The notes under the pieces: model-generated | Told to the model about the DNA's origin: nothing | Databases searched by the model: none | Seen by the model: the letters and a program-made list of their open reading frames with translations, nothing else | Made by a program: the position numbers and the translations under genes | Origin: Streptomyces cucumeris | GTDB lineage: Bacteria > Actinomycetota > Actinomycetes > Streptomycetales > Streptomycetaceae | Direction: 5' to 3' | NCBI RefSeq assembly: GCF_024295805.1 | Contig: NZ_JANCLX010000004.1 | Span: 302,873-366,872, forward strand | Length of the DNA: 64,000 nt | In this document: positions 48,330-57,832 of the stretch, in pieces | Layout of the letters: the number at the start of each line of letters is the position of its first letter | Position numbering within the stretch: the stretch's first letter is position 1

Positions 48330-49127
48330 TCAGCCGCGCGGGAGGGCCGCCACGCTGAAGAGCCCGCCCTCCGCATCCCGCAGCGCCGCGATCCGCCCGT
48401 AGGGGCTGTCGGCCGGCGGGGAGATCACCCCGCCGCCGAGCTCCAGCGTGCGGGCGGCCACCGCATCGACGTCCGCCACCTGGAAGTAGATGTGCCAGCG
48501 CGGCCGGACGTTCGGATCGGGAGCGGCCTCCAGGGCACCGCCGCGCAGCCCCGCCACCGCCTTGCCGTCGATGTGCAGCACCACCCGGTCGTGCTCGAAC
48601 CGCACATCGACCCGCTCCCGCTGCTGTGCGTCCCAGCCGAAGACCTGGCCGTAGAAGAGCGCGGCGTCGAACGCGTCCCGGGTGCGCAGTTCCAGCCATA
48701 CGGGCGCCCCCGGACGGCGCTCGCCCCACCAGGCGGAGGTGAGGTCGCCCTCCCAGATGCCGAAGACCGCGCCCGCCGGGTCGGCCGCCCAGGCCACCCG
48801 GCCGCTGCCGAACTCCAGCGGCCCGACCGCGACCGTACCGCCGCGCTCCTGGGCGCGCCGGGCCACCTCATCCGCACTGTCGGCGGCGAAGTACGTGGTC
48901 CAGGTGACCGGGAGGGTCATTCCCCCGGACGGTGACGACGCCGCGATGCCGACGGTCGGTACGCCGCCCTCGGTGTAGGCGATGGTGTAACGGCCGTGGC
49001 CCTGCCGGGTCGGCCGGAAGCCCCAGCCGAAGAGATCGCCGTAGAAGGCGTGCGCGCGGTCCGGATCGGCCGCCATGAGACTGACCCAGCACGGTGCCCC
49101 CTGGACAGCGCGGAATCTCTCCCGCAA
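48330..49127 (-). CDS. Two-domain VOC protein
   Basis: A 265-residue protein with two glyoxalase-fold domains (about 10-125 and 135-262), each starting with '(P)CW(V)SLMAADPDRAHAFYGDLFGW' or 'WLELRTRDAFDAALFYGQVFGW' type strands. The motif 'FYxxxFGW' is shared by the 27-kDa-antigen CFP30B-like group of actinobacteria. Substrate unknown. Convergent with the ABC exporter genes. Confidence 0.88.
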   Translation of the reverse strand: MRERFRAVQGAPCWVSLMAADPDRAHAFYGDLFGWGFRPTRQGHGRYTIAYTEGGVPTVGIAASSPSGGMTLPVTWTTYFAADSADEVARRAQERGGTVAVGPLEFGSGRVAWAADPAGAVFGIWEGDLTSAWWGERRPGAPVWLELRTRDAFDAALFYGQVFGWDAQQRERVDVRFEHDRVVLHIDGKAVAGLRGGALEAAPDPNVRPRWHIYFQVADVDAVAARTLELGGGVISPPADSPYGRIAALRDAEGGLFSVAALPRG

Positions 49128-49371
49128 GGCCGCTCACCTCACTCCGCCGTTCGCCGTGCTCCACCGTCGACGTCATCCGCGCACGCTGCATCGCACGGGC
49201 ACCACGCCCGCTATCTCCACTTTCCTCCGGATCGGCGGACCTCGCCACCGCGCGGCCGGGAAGCGGGGCACCAGGGCCGGACGGGTCCTGGTGGCGTTGT
49301 GGCGTATCCCACCGGTACGGGCTGGGCGCCGGGGGACAGTCGCCCAGCGGCGGCAGGGCAGTATTGCGCCC

Positions 49372-50649
49372 ATGTCGAATCTCCGCTCAAACATCGTCGC
49401 CTGGCTGGGTCGCCAGTATTTTTCGAGGATTCACAGGAACGGCTTCGATCTGTCCAAGATGTCGTTTCTCCCGGACGCCACCCTGGCCCCGCTGAGGCGC
49501 GATGGACTCGACCCCGTTGCCGATCTGGCCCGGACCAGGGCGAAGGAGCCCATCAGCAAGCTCCCTCTGCCTTTTGGGATAAATGCCTGGCTTGTCACCG
49601 GATATGACGAGACCAAGGCCGTCCTGGGAAAGGCGAAGGGGTTCAGCTCCGATTTCACCAACCTCGCCGAACGGAACATCGGGGTCGCTCCCCAGCAGAA
49701 TCCGGGAGGTCTCGGCTTCAGCGATCCACCGGTGCATACGAGACTGCGACGCCTGCTGACGCCGGAGTTCACCATGCGGCGGCTCAGCAGGCTCACCCCG
49801 CGCATCCACGCGATCGTGGAGGAGCGCCTGGACGAGATGGCCGCCGCGGAGGGGCCCGTGGACCTGGTGGAGGCATTCGCGCTGCCCATCCCGGCCCTGG
49901 TCATATGCGAGTTGCTGGGTGTTCCGTACGAGGACCGGGAAGACTTCCAGCGGCACAGCACCGCACGGTTCGACCTGTTCGGCGGGGCGAACGCCTCCTT
50001 CGGCGCGATGTCCGACCAGCTCTCGTACCTGCACGGCATCGTCCGCAAGCAGCGCGAGACGCCGGGCGACGGACTGCTCGGCATGCTGGTGAAGGAGCAC
50101 GGTGACGAGCTGGACGACCAGGAGCTCGCCGGCCTGGCGGACGGTGTGCTGACCGGCGGTCTGGAGACGACCGCGAGCATGCTGGCGCTCGGCACACTCA
50201 TCCTGCTCCAGGCGCCCGACCAGTTCGCCGCGATGCGCGACCAGGACGAGATGGTCGACCGGTTCGTGGAGGAGCTGCTGCGCTATCTCACCGTGGTGCA
50301 GGTGGCGTTCCCGCGCTTCGCCCGCGAGGACATGGAGATCGGAGGCACCAGGATTGCCGCCGGTGACCTGGTGCTGTGCTCGCTCAGCGGCGCCAACCGT
50401 GACGAGCAGCTCGGCCCGGACATGGAACGGGTCGATCCGCACCGGCAGACCTCGTCCCACCTGGCCTTCGGCTACGGCATCCACCGCTGCATAGGCGCCG
50501 AGCTGGCCCGGATGGAACTCCGCGCGGCCTACCCCGCGTTGGTGCGGCGCTTCCCGGAGATGCGGCTGGCGGTCCCGGCGGAGCAGCTCTCGTTCCGGAA
50601 GCTGTCCATCGTCTACGGCGTGGACGAACTGCCGGTCGTGCTGCGGTAA
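49372..50649 (+). CDS. Cytochrome P450
   Basis: A 425-residue P450 monooxygenase. The heme-binding loop 'FGYGIHRCIGAELAR' has the axial Cys373. The I-helix reads 'GGLETTAS' with the usual acidic-Thr pair, 'EELLR' is the ExxR motif, and 'DPPVHTRLRRLL' the conserved C-helix. It requires ferredoxin partners that are not encoded nearby. Compared with typical bacterial CYPs it has a longer N-terminus of about 35 residues. ATG 49372 is the first start within family range; no Shine-Dalgarno is obvious. Not in a biosynthetic cluster; substrate unknown. Confidence 0.92.
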   Translation: MSNLRSNIVAWLGRQYFSRIHRNGFDLSKMSFLPDATLAPLRRDGLDPVADLARTRAKEPISKLPLPFGINAWLVTGYDETKAVLGKAKGFSSDFTNLAERNIGVAPQQNPGGLGFSDPPVHTRLRRLLTPEFTMRRLSRLTPRIHAIVEERLDEMAAAEGPVDLVEAFALPIPALVICELLGVPYEDREDFQRHSTARFDLFGGANASFGAMSDQLSYLHGIVRKQRETPGDGLLGMLVKEHGDELDDQELAGLADGVLTGGLETTASMLALGTLILLQAPDQFAAMRDQDEMVDRFVEELLRYLTVVQVAFPRFAREDMEIGGTRIAAGDLVLCSLSGANRDEQLGPDMERVDPHRQTSSHLAFGYGIHRCIGAELARMELRAAYPALVRRFPEMRLAVPAEQLSFRKLSIVYGVDELPVVLR

Positions 50650-50731
50650 TCACCGTGGCGGGACACCGCAGACGCCCGGAGGCGGGGGAACGAGAGGGGG
50701 CGGAGGGGAACGGGAGGGCCGGGGACGGGAG

Positions 50732-51106
50732 TCAGAAGCGCTCGGCCATCTGCTCGCGCTCCAGCGGGGGTTCGTAGGGCACGGCCCAGAAGTCGGTGAC
50801 GGTCTGGATCCGGCCGTCCGGCGCGGTGGTGAAGAAGCTGATCCCCTGCGTCTCCTCCTCGTCCACCGAGAAGCGGACCCAGGAGACCGCCTGGGTGCTG
50901 TCGGCGACGACGCGCTCGACCTCCAGGCTCCACTCCCCCAGGTGCTCGGCGTTGAAGCGGACGACGCCGTCGCGGCCGACCACGCGCTCGCGGGTCTGCG
51001 GCAGCTCGTAGCGGACGTCGTCGGCGAGCGTGGCCCCGAACGCCCGCCAGTCCCTGGCCTGGGCCGTTGCCCAGTACGTCTCCACGGTCGCGCTTATGTC
51101 GCCCAT
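50732..51106 (-). CDS. NTF2-like (SnoaL-type) protein
   Basis: A 124-residue NTF2-fold protein ('ISATVETYWATAQARDWRAFGATLADDVRYELPQT' start; 'VTDFWAVPYEPP' end). SnoaL-like proteins are small isomerases, hydratases or stress-related binders; nothing here defines a substrate. GGAGG before ATG 51106 sets the start. Convergent with the P450, divergent from the peptidase. Confidence 0.85.
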   Translation of the reverse strand: MGDISATVETYWATAQARDWRAFGATLADDVRYELPQTRERVVGRDGVVRFNAEHLGEWSLEVERVVADSTQAVSWVRFSVDEEETQGISFFTTAPDGRIQTVTDFWAVPYEPPLEREQMAERF

Positions 51107-51212
51107 CGATCCCCCTCCATGGTGGTGCTGCCGTGCGTCCCCGTCGCGAACGTTATCCACAGGCGCGGGGGGATGCCAGCGCGGATCCCCCGGGCGGCGC
51201 AGAATGGGGGGC

Positions 51213-53120
51213 ATGACTGAGAGCACGGAGTCCATGCCGGACTGGGAGAAGCGCTTCCGGGCGCCGCGAGTGAGCCTGCCCGACTGGGCCGAGGACGCCC
51301 CGGACCGCTCGCTGTTCATCTCGAACGCCACGGGGACGTACGAGCTGTACGCATGGGACCGGGCCACCGGCGCCCAGCGGCAGGTGACGGACCGGCCGAA
51401 CGGGACGACGGACGGGGTGCTGACCCCGGACGGGCAGTGGATCTGGTGGTTCTCGGACACCGACGGCGATGAGTTCGGCGTATGGCTGCGGCAGCCGTTC
51501 GGCGGCGGCGCGGACGGGGAGCGGGCCGATGAGCCCGCGGCGCCCGGCCTCGAGCCCTCCTATCCGGCCGGGCTGGTGCTGGGCCGGGACGGCACGGCGG
51601 TCATCGGCCGGTCCACCGACGAGGAGGGCTCCACGGTCCATGTGGTGCGGCCGGGTGCGGCGCCGGAGGAGATCTACCGCCACCGGGAGTCCGCCGGGGT
51701 GGGCGACCTCTCCCACGACGGTTCGCTGATCGCGATCGAGCACACCGAGCACGGTGACGCGATGCACTCGGCGGTCCGGGTCGTGCGGCGGGACGGCACG
51801 GCGGTGGCCGAGCTGGACGACACCAAGGGCGGCACCGAGGAGCTGGGGCTGTCGGTGATGGGCTTCGCGCCGGTCGCGGGCGACACCCGGCTGCTGATCG
51901 GCCACCAGCGGCGCGGCCGCTGGGAGCCCATGGTGTGGGACCCGCTGACCGGCCGGGAGACGGCGCTGGCGATCGATCTGCCGGGCGATGTCGGGGCGGA
52001 CTGGTTCCCGGACGGTTCGGCGCTGCTGATCGACCACAGCCACCAGGCGCGCGGCGAGCTGTGGCGGTACGACCTCGGCTCCGGTGAGCTGACCCGGATC
52101 GAGACACCGGCGGGCACGATCTCGGGCGCCTCGGCGCGGCCGGACGGCGCGGTGGAGTTCCTGTGGTCCTCGGCCGAGCAGCCGCCGCGGGTGCGCTCCA
52201 CGAGCGGGCGGACCGTGCTGGACCCGCCGGGGTTCACGGCCCCGGTCTCGGTGGCGGTCGGCGACGCATGGGTGGACGGACCGGGCGGGCGGGTGCACGC
52301 GCTGGTGCAGAAGCCCGCGGGCGAGGGTCCCTTCCCCACCGTCTTCGACATCCACGGCGGGCCCACCTGGCACGACAGCGACGCGTTCGCGGCCGGTCCG
52401 GCGGCCTGGGTGGACCACGGCTTCGCCGTGGTCCGGGTCAACTACCGCGGTTCCACGGGGTACGGACGGGCGTGGACGGACGCCCTCAAGCACCGGGTCG
52501 GGCTGATCGAGCTGGAGGACATCGCGGCGGTCCGCGAGTGGGCGGTGGCCTCCGGGCTCGCCGACCCCGAGCGGCTGGTGCTGGCGGGCGGCTCCTGGGG
52601 CGGCTATCTCACCCTGCTCGGGCTGGGCACCCAGCCCGAGGCGTGGGCGGTGGGGCTGGCCGCGGTCCCGGTCGCCGACTACGTCACGGCCTACCACGAC
52701 GAGATGGAGGCCCTGAAGGCGATGGACCGCACCCTGCTCGGCGGCACCCCGGAGGAGGTGCCGGAGCGGTTCCGGGCGTCCTCCCCACTGACCTATGTCG
52801 ACGAGGTGCGGGCGCCGGTCTACATCTCCGCGGGGGTCAACGACCCGCGCTGCCCGATACGGCAGATCGACAACTATGTGGAGCGGCTGGAGCGGCGCGG
52901 CGCCCCGCACGAGGTGTACCGCTATGACGCGGGACACGGCTCGCTGGTCGTCGAGGAGCGGATCAAGCAGCTGCGGCTGGAGATCGAGTTCGCCGAGCGC
53001 CATCTGGCGCCCCGGCCGGGCTCCCCGAACGGCACAGCTAGCGCGTCGGCTTCTCCGCGGGGGTCCGCTCCGGCGGCGGTGCCGGGGACGGCATCGGCTC
53101 CGACGGCTCCGAGGGGATGA
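51213..53120 (+). CDS. S9-family (prolyl oligopeptidase-type) peptidase
   Basis: A 635-residue cytosolic serine peptidase. An N-terminal seven-bladed propeller-like domain (about 30-370) precedes an alpha/beta hydrolase domain with nucleophile Ser461 in 'GGSWGGYL', acid in 'VNDPRCP' and His in 'DAGHGS'. The 'VNYRGSTGYGRAW' segment is typical of acylaminoacyl-peptidase-like members. The last 25 residues are a low-complexity Ala/Ser/Pro tail that overlaps the end of the convergent SURF1 gene by 83 bp. ATG 51213 is preferred over the upstream frame. Confidence 0.92.
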   Translation: MTESTESMPDWEKRFRAPRVSLPDWAEDAPDRSLFISNATGTYELYAWDRATGAQRQVTDRPNGTTDGVLTPDGQWIWWFSDTDGDEFGVWLRQPFGGGADGERADEPAAPGLEPSYPAGLVLGRDGTAVIGRSTDEEGSTVHVVRPGAAPEEIYRHRESAGVGDLSHDGSLIAIEHTEHGDAMHSAVRVVRRDGTAVAELDDTKGGTEELGLSVMGFAPVAGDTRLLIGHQRRGRWEPMVWDPLTGRETALAIDLPGDVGADWFPDGSALLIDHSHQARGELWRYDLGSGELTRIETPAGTISGASARPDGAVEFLWSSAEQPPRVRSTSGRTVLDPPGFTAPVSVAVGDAWVDGPGGRVHALVQKPAGEGPFPTVFDIHGGPTWHDSDAFAAGPAAWVDHGFAVVRVNYRGSTGYGRAWTDALKHRVGLIELEDIAAVREWAVASGLADPERLVLAGGSWGGYLTLLGLGTQPEAWAVGLAAVPVADYVTAYHDEMEALKAMDRTLLGGTPEEVPERFRASSPLTYVDEVRAPVYISAGVNDPRCPIRQIDNYVERLERRGAPHEVYRYDAGHGSLVVEERIKQLRLEIEFAERHLAPRPGSPNGTASASASPRGSAPAAVPGTASAPTAPRG

Positions 53121-53883
53121 GGCCGAGCGCGAGGTCGCGGGCGGTCTCGGCCTCGCGCCGGAACAGCCGGAACCACATGAAGACCACGAAGCCCGCGAAG
53201 ACGAACCACTCACCGGTGTAGCCCAGGTTCTGGAACGCCTTGAGGTCCAGTCCGGTGCCCGCCGCCACGACGGGGGGCACCGGCTCCAGGGCCCCGGGCG
53301 CCTCGGTGGCGGTGATCCAGGCGTCGTACACCCCGTACGGCACCAGATTCACCAGGGAGGCCGCGCTGATCATGCCGAGCTGGCCCTTCGGGAGCCCGCC
53401 GGAGCCCGTTCCGCCGGAGCCCTGGTGCTCGGTGGCCTGGAGCGCCCCGGTGACCGTCACCTCACCGGCCGGGGGCGCGGGCACCTTCGCCGTGGCCGCC
53501 TTGCTGTCGGCGTCCCCGGGAAGCCAGCCGCGGACCACGGGCAGCGCCCTGCCCCCATCGGTGCGCAGCAGGGTCAGTACATAGAAGCCGTCGCGGTCGT
53601 CCAGCCGCCGGTCGGGCACGAGGAGTTGGTGCTCGGTGTCATACCGTCCGGTGGCGGTCGCCCGCCGCCCCGCGGTGTCCTGGCTGACGGGCAGCAGTTC
53701 GCCCAGCGGCCGGGGCGCGGCGTGCTCGGCGCCGGACGCCCGGTCCTCCTGCTGCTCATGGGTGTCGACACGCGCCTCGAAGCGGCTGAGCTGCCAGCTG
53801 CCCATGAACAGGCAGAACGGGATAGCCAGCACGGTGAAGACGTTGATCACCCACCAGCGGGGCGTCAGCAGAAACCGATACAC
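53038..53883 (-). CDS. SURF1-family protein
   Basis: A 281-residue protein with two membrane helices, N-terminal ('WWVINVFTVLAIPFCLFMGSWQL') and C-terminal ('GEWFVFAGFVVFMWFRLFRRE'), around an extracytoplasmic SURF1 domain ('GRRATATGRYDTEHQLLVPDR', 'VVRGWLPGDADS'). SURF1 proteins assist assembly of aa3-type cytochrome c oxidase, inserting heme a. The cytoplasmic tail is Pro/Glu-rich. It overlaps the peptidase gene on the opposite strand by 83 bp. Confidence 0.92.
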   Translation of the reverse strand: MYRFLLTPRWWVINVFTVLAIPFCLFMGSWQLSRFEARVDTHEQQEDRASGAEHAAPRPLGELLPVSQDTAGRRATATGRYDTEHQLLVPDRRLDDRDGFYVLTLLRTDGGRALPVVRGWLPGDADSKAATAKVPAPPAGEVTVTGALQATEHQGSGGTGSGGLPKGQLGMISAASLVNLVPYGVYDAWITATEAPGALEPVPPVVAAGTGLDLKAFQNLGYTGEWFVFAGFVVFMWFRLFRREAETARDLALGLIPSEPSEPMPSPAPPPERTPAEKPTR

Positions 53884-53954
53884 ACCACCACGGTACGGGC
53901 CCCCGGGTACGGGTCCGGCGCCGCCCCCGGCTCCGGGGGCGGCCCTCGGTGCCG

Positions 53955-55205
53955 CTACGAGGCGGCCAGCAGACCGGTGCTGTAGACGGTCCCCGCGCAG
54001 GCACCGCTGACGGTCACCGATCCGGCCGCCGGTTCGCCCGCCTCCGGCGTATAGCTGACCAGCACACTCGCGGCCGGTGGTTCACCGTCGCCCGGGGTGC
54101 CGCCGGGCTCTCCCGTGCCGGGGTCGTCCTGGGGCGAGCCCTCCGGGTCGGAGCTCGGCTCGGGGGCCGAGGGGTCGCCGCTGGAACAGCCGCTGGTCCC
54201 CCCGCCGGACGCCGGGATCCAGGCGAACCGCACCTCGTACGCCTGGCCCGGCTGGAGGATCAGGGTGCCCGGCTGGGTGGCGGGGTCGGGCAGCTCGGAG
54301 GCCGCGTCGCCCGCCGTGTGGGCGACCTGGAAGACACGCGCCTGGTCGGCGCCGCCCTGCGCGCTCGGGGTGACGGTGCCGCCGCCCTCGACCGTGCACG
54401 CCCCGTCCGAGACGTTCGAGACGCGGAACGAGCCGTAGACCCGGCCCTCGGCGTCCGCGGTCCCGGCCGTCCCCGCGCCGCTGCTGAGCTGGGTGCGGGT
54501 GCAGGTGGGCGAGGTGGCGTTCAGCGTGCCCGAGGGGTCGGGCGCGGTACCGCCCGAGTCGCCCTCCGGGTCCTTGGTCGGCTTGTCCTTCTTGTCGCCG
54601 TGGCGCCGGTCGTGCTTGTCCGTCTCGACGCTGTCGGACGGCTTGTCGGGGTCCTGGCCGCCGCTGCCGCCGCCACGCTGGCCCCCGGCGGTCCCCGGGG
54701 TGCGGTGGCTGCTGGACGCGTTGGCCGGGCGGTCGTCGGTGCCGCCGCCGGTGGTCGCGACGTGGACCAGCGCCGGAATGGCGGCACCGCCGAGCACCAC
54801 CGCCGCCACGGCCCCCACGAGGGCCTGACGGCGCCGGGTGCGGCGGACGGGCACGGCGCGCCGCAGATGCTCCAGGGAGTCGCGCGAGGGCGCGAGGTCG
54901 TCGACCGCGCGGTGCATCAGCAGTCGCAGCGCGACTTCGTCCATGTCGTCGGAGTGGGAGTCGGAGTCCGAGTCCGAGTCGGTACCGCCGAGCGGGGATC
55001 CACCGGCCTCCGGGTCACCTGTGCCACCCGCGCCGTCCACACCGCTCGCGGCGTCCGCACCGTCGGCGTCGGGCATATCGCCGCCCGGCGCGTCGGCGCG
55101 CGGCGCGGTCCCGTCCGCCGTCACCTCATCGGGTTCGGGCTCGGGCCCGTGTCCGTCCCGCCGGTCGGGGTTCCCCGGGTCCGGCTTCCGTGTGCTGTCG
55201 TTCAT
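53955..55205 (-). CDS. Membrane protein with disordered ends, partner of the sigma factor
   Basis: A 416-residue protein coupled to the sigma-factor gene by ATGA. Layout: about 95 acidic, Gly/Asp/Ser-rich disordered residues with an SDSDSDSHSDD run; a short helical segment 'VALRLLMHRAVDDLAPSRDSLEHLRRAVP'; one membrane helix ('ALVGAVAAVVLGGAAIPALV'); a charged linker; and an extracytoplasmic beta-rich domain with four cysteines. The helix-TM-outer-domain order and the coupling suggest an anti-sigma-like role, although the zinc anti-sigma HxxxCxxC motif is absent. Function is inference. Confidence 0.72.
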   Translation of the reverse strand: MNDSTRKPDPGNPDRRDGHGPEPEPDEVTADGTAPRADAPGGDMPDADGADAASGVDGAGGTGDPEAGGSPLGGTDSDSDSDSHSDDMDEVALRLLMHRAVDDLAPSRDSLEHLRRAVPVRRTRRRQALVGAVAAVVLGGAAIPALVHVATTGGGTDDRPANASSSHRTPGTAGGQRGGGSGGQDPDKPSDSVETDKHDRRHGDKKDKPTKDPEGDSGGTAPDPSGTLNATSPTCTRTQLSSGAGTAGTADAEGRVYGSFRVSNVSDGACTVEGGGTVTPSAQGGADQARVFQVAHTAGDAASELPDPATQPGTLILQPGQAYEVRFAWIPASGGGTSGCSSGDPSAPEPSSDPEGSPQDDPGTGEPGGTPGDGEPPAASVLVSYTPEAGEPAAGSVTVSGACAGTVYSTGLLAAS

Positions 55206-55861
55206 GCCGGAGCCTCCATGGCGACGCGAAGCGCCGCGATGCCACGCGAACCGTACGCCTTGACCGAGCCGAGAGATATCCCCAGCGTCTCGGCCACCTG
55301 GGCCTCGGTCATATCGGCGAAGTAGCGCAGCACGAGGACCTCGCGCTGGCGGCGCTGCAGTCCTCTCATCGCCTTGATCAGTTGGTCGCGCTCAAGCTGT
55401 TCGTACGCCCCTTCCTCGGCACTGGCCATATCGGGCATCGGCTTCGAGAGCAGCTTCAGCCCGAGGATGCGGCGGCGCAGCGCGGAGCGGGAGAGATTGA
55501 CGACCGTCTGCCGCAGATAGGCGAGGGTCTTCTCGGGGTCCCGGACTCTCTTGCGCGCCGAGTGAACACGGATGAACGCCTCCTGCACGACGTCCTCGCA
55601 GGACGCGGTGTCGTCGAGCAGGAGCGCGGCGAGACCCAGCAGCGACCGGTAGTGGGCGCGGTAGGTCTCGGTGAGGTGATCGACTGTGGTGCCCGCTGCC
55701 ATCGCGTCGTCAGTGTCCTCGCGCCCCGTCGTGATGTGCGCGGGGCGAGCAGCCGGCCATGGCGCGATCACCGGCATACCGCCCGGCGAGCGCCGCCGCG
55801 GGGGTTGAACCGCCGCGCCGCCGCGCCCAGGAACCGTTGCGATGCCGAATACCTCTGCCAC
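55202..55861 (-). CDS. RNA polymerase sigma factor (SigE/ECF subfamily)
   Basis: A 219-residue group 4 sigma factor. Region 2 lies around 'YRAHYRSLLGLAALLLDDTASCEDVVQEAFIRVH', region 4 around 'LQRRQREVLVLRYFADMTEAQVAETLGISLGSVKAYGSRGI'. It matches the SigE-family factors found next to the asd-ask operon in streptomycetes. ATG 55861 gives a 50-residue basic N-terminal extension; a shorter start at an ATG in 'DDAMAAGTTVDHL' is possible. The downstream membrane protein gene overlaps by four bases and is its probable regulator. Confidence 0.92.
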   Translation of the reverse strand: MAEVFGIATVPGRGGAAVQPPRRRSPGGMPVIAPWPAARPAHITTGREDTDDAMAAGTTVDHLTETYRAHYRSLLGLAALLLDDTASCEDVVQEAFIRVHSARKRVRDPEKTLAYLRQTVVNLSRSALRRRILGLKLLSKPMPDMASAEEGAYEQLERDQLIKAMRGLQRRQREVLVLRYFADMTEAQVAETLGISLGSVKAYGSRGIAALRVAMEAPA

Positions 55862-56234
55862 GCCTGTTGGACACGCTGCCCCCTGTCAGGGTTGTACGCG
55901 AGAGGCACTGCGTTTGATGATGCATTGAATGCCCCCATACGCACCAACTCTTCCCCTATGCCCTGGTTTTCCACAGCGCCCCGCCAAAGGGCGGCTGGAA
56001 AGACGCTCCCCGCACGCCGCGGGTTGCGGCGTGCGGGGAACGAATTCGCCTGTCATGTCATCGGCCCAGGTCATCGGAGCCCGGCCGGTCACATGCGCAC
56101 AGGATATTCACAAGCCGCCATGAGGTGCGCCGCGGAAACGTCACTTTACGCCGTCGTCCCGCGACGGTGAGCGGCGGCCCAGCCGGGCGGCGGCCCCAAA
56201 GAGGGGAGGAGGAATGAGGGAAAGGGGCGGGACC
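55862..56234. other. Intergenic region between asd and the sigma factor gene
   Basis: 373 bp that hold the end of the ask-asd transcript, a strong terminator (56007-56039, listed) and the sigma-factor promoter on the minus strand. I could not identify the promoter boxes with confidence. No gene seen. Confidence 0.45.
56007..56039. terminator. Terminator between asd and the sigma factor gene
   Basis: TCCCCGCACGCCGC / GCGGCGTGCGGGGA, a perfect 14-bp stem with a GGGTT loop, about 200 bp past the asd stop in the direction of transcription. Confidence 0.85.
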
Positions 56235-57314
56235 TCAGGCCCCGGTGAACTCCGCGGCCACGACCTCCGCGATCTGCGCGGTGTTGAGCGCGGCGCCCTT
56301 CCGCAGGTTGTCCCCGCAGACGAACAGCTCCAGCGCCTTCGGGTCGTCCAGCGAACGCCGCACCCGGCCCACCCATGTCGGATCGGTGCCCACGACATCG
56401 GCCGGGGTGGGGAATTCGCCCTCCGCCGGGTTGTCGCACAGCACCACACCCGGCGCGGCCGCCAGGATCTCGTGCGCCGCCGCCACCGTCACCTCGTTCT
56501 CGAACCGCGCGTGCACGGCGAGCGAATGCGTGGTGATGACGGGAACGCGGACGCAGGTCGCGGTGACCCGCAGCTCGGGCAGGCCCAGGATCTTGCGCGA
56601 CTCGTTGCGCACCTTCAGCTCCTCGGAGGACCAGCCGTCCTCCTTGAGCGAGCCCGCGAACGGCACCACGTTGAGCGCCATCGGCGCGGGGAACGGGCCC
56701 ATCTCGCCGACCGCGCGCCGTACGTCACCGGGATGTGTGCCCAGGTCCGTACCGGCGACCAGCGCCAGCTGCTCGCGCAGGGTGTCGACGCCTTCCTTGC
56801 CCGCGCCGGAAACCGCCTGGTACGAGGAGACGATCAGCTCACTCAGCCCGAACTCGGCGTGCAGCGCGCCCAGCGCGACGATCATCGACAGGGTGGTGCA
56901 GTTGGGGTTGGAGATGATGCCGCGCGGGCGGACCCGTGCCGCGTGCGCGTTCACCTCCGGGACGACCAGGGGGACGTCCGGGTCCATCCGGAAGGCACCG
57001 GAGTTGTCGACGGCGACCGCGCCCTTGCTGGCCGCGATCGGCGCCCACTGCGCCGAGACCTCGTCCGGCACGTCGAACATCGCGACGTCGACGCCGTCGA
57101 ACGCCTCCTCGCTCAGTGCGACGACCTCGACCTGCTCTCCCCGGACGGTCAGCTTCCGTCCGGCGGAACGCGGTGAGGCGATCAGCCGGATCTCGCCCCA
57201 GATGTCCGCGCGCTCGGAGAGGATCGAGAGCATGACGGTGCCGACGGCGCCGGTCGCGCCGACGACAGCAAGCGTCGGCTTCCGGCCACCGGCGGCACCG
57301 CCAGCACGTGTCAT
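56235..57314 (-). CDS. asd: Aspartate-semialdehyde dehydrogenase
   Basis: A 359-residue enzyme that reduces aspartyl phosphate to aspartate semialdehyde with NADPH, the branch point for lysine/diaminopimelate, threonine and methionine. The Rossmann motif '[13 protein letters not shown]' (17-29) and the active-site Cys139 in 'SNPNCTT' are visible, as is the later '[13 protein letters not shown]'. It overlaps ask by ATGA, as in other streptomycetes and mycobacteria (ask-asd operon). Confidence 0.96.
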   Translation of the reverse strand: MTRAGGAAGGRKPTLAVVGATGAVGTVMLSILSERADIWGEIRLIASPRSAGRKLTVRGEQVEVVALSEEAFDGVDVAMFDVPDEVSAQWAPIAASKGAVAVDNSGAFRMDPDVPLVVPEVNAHAARVRPRGIISNPNCTTLSMIVALGALHAEFGLSELIVSSYQAVSGAGKEGVDTLREQLALVAGTDLGTHPGDVRRAVGEMGPFPAPMALNVVPFAGSLKEDGWSSEELKVRNESRKILGLPELRVTATCVRVPVITTHSLAVHARFENEVTVAAAHEILAAAPGVVLCDNPAEGEFPTPADVVGTDPTWVGRVRRSLDDPKALELFVCGDNLRKGAALNTAQIAEVVAAEFTGA

Positions 57315-57832
57315 CGGCCGGTCCCTCCGTACACGACGGCCTCGACGCTGTCACTGTCCAGGCCGAACGCGCTGTGCACGGCGACGACCGCGTCCTTCAC
57401 ATCATCGGCGCGGGTGACCACCGAGATACGGATCTCGGAGGTCGAGATCAGCTCGATGTTGACCCCGGCGTTCGACAGCGCCTCGAAGAAGGTCGCGGTG
57501 ACGCCCGGGTTGGTGCGCATACCGGCACCGACCAGCGAGATCTTGGCGACCTGGTCGTCGTAGCGCAGCGAGTCGAAGCCGATCACGGCCTTCGCCTTGG
57601 TCAGCGCCTCCATCGCCTTGTGGCCGTCCGTCTTGGGCAGCGTGAAGGAGATGTCGGTCAGACCGGTCGACGCGGCGGAGACGTTCTGCACCACCATGTC
57701 GATGTTGATCTCCGCGTCGGAGATGGTGCGGAAGATGGCCGCGGCCTCACCCGGCTTGTCCGGCACGCCGACGACCGTGACCTTCGCCTCGGACGTGTCG
57801 TGCGCGACCCCGGAGATGATCGCCTGCTCCAT
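57311..57832 (-). CDS. Aspartokinase beta subunit (internal translation start)
   Basis: ATG at 57832 in frame with ask, preceded on the minus strand by AGAAGGAGAAGAAGGC (AGGAG about nine bases before the ATG). The 173-residue product consists of the two ACT domains only. In Corynebacterium the same arrangement makes the alpha2-beta2 enzyme; for this organism it is inferred from the ribosome-binding site. Confidence 0.6.
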   Translation of the reverse strand: MEQAIISGVAHDTSEAKVTVVGVPDKPGEAAAIFRTISDAEINIDMVVQNVSAASTGLTDISFTLPKTDGHKAMEALTKAKAVIGFDSLRYDDQVAKISLVGAGMRTNPGVTATFFEALSNAGVNIELISTSEIRISVVTRADDVKDAVVAVHSAFGLDSDSVEAVVYGGTGR

